From Panicum virgatum (taxonomy: Eukaryota; Streptophyta; Magnoliopsida; Poales; Poaceae), in the NCBI RefSeq assembly GCF_016808335.1, contig NC_053139.1, positions 20,026,782 to 20,090,781 on the forward strand: 64,000 nt of DNA. Reading direction: 5' to 3'. Positions within the stretch are counted from its first letter, which is position 1, and each line of letters begins with the position of its first letter. Shown piece by piece: positions 56,975-64,000 of the stretch. The notes under the pieces were generated by a model, which saw nothing but the letters and a program-made list of their open reading frames with translations, was not told the DNA's origin and searched no databases. A program made the translations under genes and the position numbers.

Positions 56975-57995
56975 TGTCACATCCCGAAAAATTTACCAAC
57001 TAAATCACACGCTAAATAATTTTTTTTCAAGATTTCTTTTCATCATTGAGCTCAAAACCCTCCTAAACCCCGAACCCTTTTTCCCGGAGATCTTTCCCTG
57101 TGTCTGATTTCCAATCCCCGGTCCTTTCCCTGTTCGCCCTCGACCCGCGCAACGCGCCCGACCGCGCGCGTGCCCGACGCCGCGCGTGGCCGACCGGGCA
57201 CCGCGATCGCGGCGCGAATCCCTCCACCTCCCTCTCCTTTTTCTCTCTCTCCCCTCCTTTTCTTTTCTTTTCTTCTTTTCTTTTCCTCTCTCCTTCCCTC
57301 TCTCTCTCCTTCCTTTCTCCTCTGCCGCGCGCTGCAGAACCGCCCGGCCCCGCCTTCCCCGCTCGCCGAGCGCGCCCGGCTCCCGCCCCACCCTCGCCGC
57401 CAAAGCGGCTCGCCACCACCCTCTCGCTGCTCGCGCACACCACCCCCCCCAGGCCGTGCCCGCGCGCACGCACACACGCAAGCATGGGCTCGCCACGCCG
57501 GGCCACGACGCCGCGCACGCCGCTCGCCGATCCGCCACCGCCTTCCTGTGCCGCGGTCACTGCCGCGCCACTTGCTGCTAATGCCCCCCCCCACGCGCAC
57601 TCGCTGCACCACTTGCCGCTGGCCGCCCTGTTCCCCCGCTCAGCGCTGCACGGCTCGCCGCTGCCCGCGCGCACACGCCGCACGCCCTCCTCCCCTGTTC
57701 GGCCATGTGCGCGCCTGCCCGCGCCGCGACGCGCACCGCCTCGGCCCCTGCACGCGCTCGCCGGACTGCCCGCAGCTGACGCCCCGCTCTCGCCGCCCGT
57801 GCCTGCGCCGCACAGCACCCGGCCCCTCCCCCACGTGGCCGCACGCTGCCAAGCCGTCGCTTCATCCCGGCCTCGCCATCCGCGCCGCCGTGTCCCGACA
57901 CGAGCAAGCGGCTGGAGCGCCATTACTTCGCCCCGCTCCCCGGCCGCCCCACCGGCCACCACCCACCCCGCGCCGCTCCACCGACCTAGTGCGCC

Positions 57996-58004
57996 TATAA
58001 AAGG
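57996..58004 (+). promoter_or_regulatory. Element E 3' LTR TATA box
   Basis: TATAAAAGG in gcgcctataaaaggcccc; intact, unlike the 5' LTR copy. It could drive transcription outwards into LTR D and the FAR1-like remnant. Confidence 0.7.
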
Positions 58005-60096
58005 CCCCCCAGCGCTGCCCCTCCGCTCCACGACTGCCTTCCCGATCTCCCAGCACCACCACCCACCATCGCCACCGCCCCGAGCACCGGCCACCGCGGA
58101 GCTCCCCTTCCCACTGCCCCTCGGCCCGAATAGAGGTAGGATTTGGCACCCTCGAGGCCCACTGGTACTCCTCCCCCTCTCCTTGACCGCCGCCACCCCT
58201 CTGGGACACCGGTCCGGGGCCACCGTCACCCGCTGCCACCGGCCGTCGAGGCCAGGCCATCCTGGGCCGCCTCCGCCCGAGCTGCGGCCGGGAATCGACC
58301 TCGCGGGCCTCTCTCTCCCTTGTCCCCCACTCCGGAGCCACCCCCGAGCCCCTGGTCGCCGAGATTGGCGCCGCCGACGCCCCCCCCCCCCATTCCCTTC
58401 CTCTATTCTGGTCGGGAGGGAGGAGGAAGAAGGGAGGGCTTTTTGCCCAAAAGACCCTCCCCTTCCCTTTATTTCTTAAAGAGACCTCCCACCTTTGGTC
58501 CTTTTTGCAAAAGAGACCTTGCCTAAGTTTCTTTTCCCAAGTAAACCCTTTTTCCATATAAACATAATTCTAATTTAGTCCTTAACCTTTTAGAATAATC
58601 CAGATATTTCCAAAAAATATAAACAGCCCCCTGCCTTCTCAAGATTAATTACAACTAGGCCCCTGACCCCTTATCTAGCCCCTGAACCTTTATAAAACTT
58701 ATCATTTCATGCGCCAAAACAACTCTGATCGACCCGAAATTTTACCACGCCCTTCGTGACTTAATGTTGTCCATGCCATTAGGAAACCGCCCCAAAATAT
58801 TACTCCGAACTCTATATCTTGATTATTTCTGATTCGAGCTCAACGATAAAACTCCTATTTCTTTTTCTTGATTGTATGTTTGTTTGTACGTGTCGCAGAC
58901 CACGGTCTGAACGAAGGAGAGCCCGTTGACGAGTAGTACTGCAAGACCATGAACGAGGACAAGCTCCGCGACCCCGAGCCCGAAGGACAGTGCTTCGACC
59001 AGGATCTCCACGAAGGCTTCGAAGACGACAAGTTCAATCCCATCCTTTGATGCATGTTTTGTCCTAGTTTTTATAAACACAACCTACTGGCCTGTTTTAC
59101 AAAATTGCATATGTTTTGCTTGCATGAAAACACGGTTGGATAGCCACCCCTTGATTTGTGATAACCATTCCTTGACCACCTAGATTAATGTCTGATTTTG
59201 CTTGGATGTTAATCGATACTAGAACGCTTAGGATCTGCTACTTATACAACTTGTTTTATAAAGAAAAGGTGTGTGTGTGGGAAGGGATAAAAGTGGATTT
59301 TCGAAAGATGAGTCTAGACGGGATGGATGGCATTTCAGTGTGATTTGCCGTTTGGTGTGCTCATGCCGGTGCGGCAGGGCAAGGAAGGGAGATATCCATC
59401 TTGTCACCCCTAAGGACCGAGTTGGTGTTACATCTCACCTAACTCCACTATCGTGCAAACCACTCGACCGATATATGGGCAACGGCTTAGCATAAATTCC
59501 ACTAGTTAGTCTGATAGCCATCAGGAGAGCTGAGAGCAATGGGTGACTAAGGGAAAGGGATAAGCCCCGTGTGACTTATGCCCCGGTTAAACCTAGGTGA
59601 AAGGTCGATGACCCCTTGGTGCATTCCGTGATGGCTAGTCAGGTCTAGCTAAGGTGGGTAATGGCTTTGCTGGGATCTGCACCGACACTAAGGTGATCAT
59701 GTTGTGGTACCCAACTTGTGGGTAAAGTTGCACACCTCTGCAGAGTTAAAAACCTATTCGAATAGTCCGTGCCCACGGCACTGGGCGAGTTACGGTGTGG
59801 TCTCACAACTAGTGTTTACTATGGGATGGGTTGGCGTGAGTTGTTTTGGGAAATGTGTTCCGGCAGTTGTGCCGTGTGCTACGGCGGATGAGGAGTCCGG
59901 TAGCAACTTAAAACTTGGTTCCTATATGGATCAACCCCTCGTGTTACTCGGTATAAGAAAACTGGTTTTGAAAATGCTTTCTTTCAAATGAACCCCTGCA
60001 TAAAATATTGCTTTCCGCAAAACCCTAGCCTTATCCTTGAATTACCCTATGCATTATATTATGTTATACCCCCTCCGTGGGTGTGGTTGGACTTGC

Positions 60097-60114
60097 TGAG
60101 TACGTTTGTACTCA
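60097..60114 (+). other. Conserved LTR hairpin, E 3' copy
   Basis: TGAGTAC-gttt-GTACTCA, identical to 49720-49737. Confidence 0.75.
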
Positions 60115-60444
60115 CCCCATTCTTTATTTTTACAGAAGAAGATCCAGACTCTGTACCCGACGACGTTGAGTAGGGGTACCATCCTGCACCTAGCCTTGCC
60201 TGTGGATTAGGGTCACCCGCAGGAGATTCCGCATGGTGCAAGACTCTGATGACTTTCTTTTTGTATTTAATATCGTTGCGTGTGTATGGATTGTAATCCT
60301 CGCGATAGTGGCGCTTCTCTGCTCACTACCGCGTAGAGTTGTACGGTAATGAACCATCTAATGTAATAAATGTGTCATCAGCCTCCTGGGACTTATGTTT
60401 GTAATACATTTAAGTCTTCTCTTATGAGGGGACGCTTCAGTGAG

Positions 60445-60821
60445 GCCGGCCGGCCTGCAGCCTCTGCACAACCCGAGCCCGGAACTTGTGATTTGCATAA
60501 CTTTTGCGTCCGGACTCCAAATTGGGTGAATCAAATGTCCAATTTGATCATCTCGACGAGATCTTCAACTTGGCAATGTCAAATTTAGAATTTGACAATG
60601 TCTATAATGGTGTCATCTTATATCCATATTTCACCATCCTTGTAGATGCTCCATTTAATGTTGTTTCTTGCATATTCTGAGCATAATCCTGCAAAACATC
60701 TCAAACCACCAAAACTTGTGAAATTTGTTAGAAATAGGTAAAATATGTATGGAACATGGTGAAAGGCTCAATTTATTCCTGAGAAGTTGATGGTCAAAAT
60801 AGAAAATAATGGCCGTCAACA
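60445..60821 (-). repeat. Solo LTR D, part next to its 5' end
   Basis: Minus strand TGTTGACGGCCATTATTTTC at 60821 downwards, comparable to the starts of LTRs A, B and C. Joins 45104-46615 across element E and completes an LTR of about 1.9 kb. Confidence 0.8.
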
Positions 60822-60982
60822 GTAGTCCCTTCAAAAACAAATATAAAATACAAAATTACCTAACTATAGAACCAGTGTGCTTGTAGTAAAATGCATAATC
60901 ACCTCATAAATTTGACTTTAAATGCTTTTGGTGATGCTATTGTTCAATGAGGTTTGTGCTTCATTTAAAAATGGATATGCAG

Positions 60983-61826
60983 GGTAGAATGAAAAAGGAA
61001 AAGCAAAAAATGGATTTAAATGAGCCCCACCGGAATATGATTTTGATTTCCTATATGAGTCAGATGGCATTGGCAATCCTACATATTGCACTCAGACAGT
61101 TTGTTGCAGATGAGGGGAGAGCAATACATGACATAGCCTACTCCAAATCAGCAAATACTAGCTGCTGTTAGCAATGATGAAGCTGCTGCCAATGGCAATC
61201 TAGGTGCTGCTAGCAACAAACTAACAGAAGATGTGCCTACAAAAGCTGATAACAACCAAGCTGATACACGTTTGGCACTAAGCAGGAGGCATGGGAGTTC
61301 TACAATTCATATGCAAAAAGGATATGGTTCTCGATCTATACAGGCACTTCGCGTCTATTAGGTCCTATAAGGGAGTAGCAGAAGGTTCTCTTTGTTTGTA
61401 ACAAAGAAGGGCATGGTAGGAAAGAAAAAAAAATGGGTGCCAACTATTGCAACTGATGATAGTGATTATGAAGGTCGAGAACTTGAACCTGAGAATAATC
61501 ATGAAGGGAAAGAAAGTGAAGACATTAAGAAAACGAAAAAGTTGGATGGTGGAAAAAAAGAAAAAGGGAAAAAGATGCTGCATACAGATTGCAAAGCAAG
61601 AATGATTGTTGAGCTTATTGCTAACTAAGTAATTCCCCACGCGTTGCTATGTGATTTGAGAGAGTTTTTCGACAAAAAGTAAGCACTTAGATCGAGTTTG
61701 CTAAAAAAATAAGCAAGAGAAGGAATTTATTGCCTTGTTGCATGGTTGCAGTTTAAGCAGTGAGCGCATCATGCAGCTGTTGATGGCAAAATTTCGCAAC
61801 TATAATTTTGCCAAGGAAGATTGATC
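60983..61826 (+). pseudogene. FAR1/FHY3-like (FRS or Mutator-type) gene remnant
   Basis: After a good acceptor (ggatatgcag|gg), ATG at 60989 is followed by MDLNEP in the same frame. At 61280 a frame reads KQEAWEFYNSYAKRI, the opening of the FAR1 DNA-binding domain; 61380-61620 gives FVCNKEGHGRK / KKKKW in two frames and then HTDCKARMIVEL, its zinc-binding end. An acidic Lys-rich insert lies between. About 61740-61820 reads ALLHGCSLSSERIMQLLMAKF, as in the following linker. Several frameshifts and stops; cut by LTR F at 61827. FAR1 proteins derive from Mutator-like transposases, and the fragment alone cannot say whether this was a host regulator or a transposase. Confidence 0.6.
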
Positions 61827-63142
61827 TGTTGGGGAATTTTTCAGAAAGGTCGATGGCCCATTCAACCCAGGATTGCTTGGAGGCTCGGTCAAAGCTGGTG
61901 CTAGCGCAATCAAAGCCCAATCAGGAGTTGGTCCAAGGTGGTCCAGCAGCAGGCCACGACTCGGATAATAGGATGACATCATCAGAAGATCTAGGAGTCC
62001 GATTCTTTTGGGAAGTCTTTGGTATAATAGATTTAGTTGTTTCTTCTTGATCAAGTCTCTTGATGTCGTGTTAACTTAGGAGTTATAGCTCAGGTTATAA
62101 ATACCAGACCTTAGGATTATATAAGGAACATCCATTATATCAATTCAACTTCTTTTTGGACGTCATGCTAAACCCTAGGAGTAGGAGTAGAGTAGAACTC
62201 GGCATATTCTTCAGTAAATAGGGCTACATCAGTTAGGTCCGACCTATAGTTTGCTCGTAAGAATCGTCTTTACCAGATTTGCTAAACTTTAATTACCGAC
62301 GCATTGCTATAGTTTCATTTAATTTATCTACAAGTTATCAATTTCTTTTAATTTCTTATAAGACTGCCTTGGTTAGGTCCGATCTTTTATGAGTTGTTAT
62401 TAGCTTTCACAATTTATCCAATATTGATCGTCAATCTATTAGCTCCTGTCTAACACTTTCCTTTAGAGTCGTGAAAGCGGAGAGATCTAGTGATCTTCAT
62501 TTTTAATAACTCATTGGTTCAATATTGTACCTTGTCCTAGTCAATCTTGTATGCTGATTCGTGTGTAGTTTGGACTTGCTGTCTCCGATTATCTGGTTTA
62601 GGTCTGATCTTTGAGTAGCATGATTAAGCTAGACTTATTGGTTCAATTTGATCTGTTATGGATCAAGGTGTTAATCGGCTATCTTAGCCGATTGCAGTTG
62701 TGAATTGAGGATAACTTCTCTCATGATTAGATTCATCGGTGAGTTGGATTTAATTTATTTCCCTAGCTATTAGCGCTACCTTAGATGGGTCCGATTTGAC
62801 TTATGGTGATGGTATGTTGAGTTTAATAAGCTAGATATGTTTCTTTATGATTGAACTTATTCTTACTTCTAGCTGTCATATGAGAAACAGCTCTATAGCC
62901 GACGATCTTATTGGCATATCGGACTACATGGCCGATATCACTTTTATGGAACTATTCGGAACACCAGCTAATAGGTTCCTTGTTAATTACTGATTAAATT
63001 TTTTTTCCTTATTAATTGCAGGTCCAATTGATTGGCACGCTCCGAACCTAAAGAGAAGGACCTGCACTGGAGATAAGCAGAATTCTCAGACTTTAGCGTG
63101 TCACGCTCCGCAAGATTCATTGCGTTGGATTTTGTGTCAACA
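61827..63142 (+). repeat. Element F 5' LTR (1316 bp)
   Basis: Starts TGTTGGGGAATTTTTC and ends ...TTTGTGTCAACA, with inverted termini TGTTG/CAACA. The TATA box TATAAATA is at 62096-62103. The downstream half (62200-62990) repeats words like ggttaggtccgat and ccgatctt, a degenerate internal repeat. Confidence 0.7.
62096..62103 (+). promoter_or_regulatory. Element F LTR TATA box
   Basis: TATAAATA in caggttataaataccag, about 270 bp into the LTR. Confidence 0.6.
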
Positions 63143-63149
63143 TGCTTTT

Positions 63150-63167
63150 TGGTACGTCTAGTGGGAC
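63150..63167 (+). other. Element F primer-site-like sequence
   Basis: TGGTACGTCTAGTGGGAC, seven bases after the LTR end. I do not assign the tRNA with confidence; the site looks altered by C-to-T changes from a TGGCACGCC... form. Confidence 0.45.
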
Positions 63168-63186
63168 ACGACAACACTCCATCAGC

Positions 63187-64000
63187 ATGCCAGAAGACGG
63201 TTGCACGGAGGACGTGATCGAGGTCACGATGGAGGACCTCGACGAAGCGCAGAAGAAGCTGGTCCAGGACAATCTGGAGGCCTTCCAGAATTTGTGTCTA
63301 GATTGGTTTAGCAACGTCAGAAATAGGGTGGTGTAGAAGACCAACTTGTCTACTCCCTCTATCACAGTGAGTCTAGAAGATCCATCGGTCGAAGTGGCCG
63401 CTGCTCAGCACTTTCAAGAAGCAGGAAACTAGGCTCTCCACCAAGCACTGATCAACCAATCAGGGGTCCTGGTCAACACATTGTCAAATCTGATCAAGCA
63501 TGTTGCAGAAGGCAACCCAGGGCCACAACAAGGACCCGCCTATTTCCACATAGGCGAATCAACTTCGAACAACAAGGGCAAGGAGGTACCTCCAGAATAT
63601 TAGATTCCTCACTTTCCACCTCCAATGCAACCTCAGCCATAGGTAATTACACCCTTATACACGATGCCGATGACAGAAGAAGCCCATCAACAGCAACCGA
63701 CGCCTCCAATCAACTTGCAGCAATAGGCAGAACAGCCGGCGGTGCAGCAGCAGACGGCACAACCTTAAGTCAACCGGCCACTAGGGTTGTGTAATCAACC
63801 CATTGGTGGACAACTGATTGCCAGAGATGTACCTGACGCATACTTTCAGGCGGCTGGTTACCAGACACATGGCAACATGCAGTCTGGGGTGATTCCTCAA
63901 GGCTATCGCGCAGTAGCAGACTATGGAAGGGTCGTTGGCCTACATCAAACATACACATCGAATAATCATCAGTCGATGCAACATGCTACCCAGCTTGGGG
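63187..64000 (+). pseudogene. gag: Element F gag, N-terminal part (decayed, runs off window)
   Basis: ATG at 63187 (MPEDGCTEDVIEVTMEDLDE) and a single phase kept to the window end, interrupted by TAG at 63334, 63430, 63601, 63640 and 63724 and TAA at 63766. The N-terminal part is helical and acidic (LDEAQKKLVQDNLEAFQNL); the middle is rich in Gln and Pro. Similar gag N-termini occur in sorghum-type gypsy elements as far as I recall. An earlier ATG at 63142 overlaps the LTR border and is unlikely to be used. Confidence 0.6.

Larger units (their letters stand above)
46616..60439 (+). mobile_element. Element E: Tekay/Del-like chromovirus with two extra ORFs, inserted in LTR D
   Basis: 13,824 bp, LTRs of 3445 and 3465 bp, flanked by the target duplication gtgag (46611-46615 and 60440-60444). 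Order: LTR, tRNA-Met-like primer site, accessory ORF 1, accessory ORF 2, gag, protease, reverse transcriptase, RNase H, integrase, chromodomain, polypurine tract, LTR. The two LTRs differ at scattered positions only, so E is the youngest large insertion seen here. Five in-frame TAG codons, one frameshift and a changed integrase catalytic residue make this copy defective. Confidence 0.95.
56975..60439 (+). repeat. Element E 3' LTR (3465 bp)
   Basis: TGTCACATCCCGA ... GACGCTTCA, collinear with the 5' LTR. It keeps the TATA box TATAAAAGG at 57996-58004. The acidic exon-like frame (about 58903-59050) has one TAG near 58935. The hairpin is at 60097-60114. Confidence 0.95.
61827..64000 (+). mobile_element. 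Element F: Ty3/gypsy retrotransposon, 5' part only
   Basis: LTR 61827-63142, a primer-site-like sequence and a decayed gag that runs off the window. The lineage cannot be fixed without pol; the ttttTGGtACGtctaGTGGGAC junction resembles that of several grass gypsy elements. It interrupts the FAR1-like remnant. Confidence 0.7.

Noticed and set aside
45104..60821. D as a complete minus-strand element with E as its internal region
   Set aside because: D is one LTR split by E: both halves are LTR sequence, E has its own LTRs and target duplication, and no primer site adjoins 45104.

Overview
The window looks like nuclear DNA of a large-genome grass. Almost all of it is LTR-retrotransposon sequence: nested Ty3/gypsy elements of the Tat, Athila and chromovirus (Tekay/Del-like) groups, with TG...CA LTRs of 1.3-3.7 kb, tRNA primer sites and spliced accessory reading frames. 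The gag-protease style and accessory ORFs match what I know from panicoid cereals (sorghum, sugarcane, Panicum type), but the sequence alone does not fix the species. I see no rRNA, tRNA or CRISPR, and no intact host gene.

Layout. (1) 1-12086: a minus-strand Tat-type element (TE1) whose 3' LTR lies beyond the left edge. It has the 5' LTR, a tRNA-Arg primer site, decayed gag-pol with a second archaeal-type RNase H, and a five-exon gene running antisense between pol and the missing LTR. (2) 12087-13030: an old repeat and a promoter cut off by an insertion. (3) 13031-20179: a plus-strand Athila-type element (A) with 5' LTR, gag and pol but no 3' LTR; its end is scrambled by a 214-bp internal direct repeat. 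(4) 20180-29600: an old, partly duplicated repeat rich in accggacatgt-like motifs. It is interrupted by a minus-strand solo LTR (21075-24798) and by a block with a decayed unknown multi-exon gene (25974-27072). (5) 29601-43726: Athila-derived element B, which carries gag and a protease relic but no reverse transcriptase. A sister element C (35217-42485, same design, one long open frame) sits inside B's 3' LTR with target duplication ccgct. (6) 43727-61826: remains of a FAR1-like gene. Its putative first intron carries Athila-type solo LTR D, and D carries a 13.8-kb chromovirus E (46616-60439, target duplication gtgag). (7) 61827-64000: the 5' LTR and decayed gag of another gypsy element (F) that cuts the FAR1-like gene and runs off the right edge.

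The most interesting parts are two tandem paralogous accessory ORFs between the primer site and gag in E, the first with two TQT motifs; a hairpin in the R/U5 part of chromovirus LTRs with a compensatory base change between families; exon-like acidic peptides inside the E LTR; the gag-only Athila derivatives B and C with shared internal polypurine motifs and a large inverted repeat; and a decay pattern in which nearly all premature stops in E and F fit C-to-T change at CAG sites. Relative order of events from nesting: old repeats and FAR1-like gene, then B and D, then C (in B) and E (in D).
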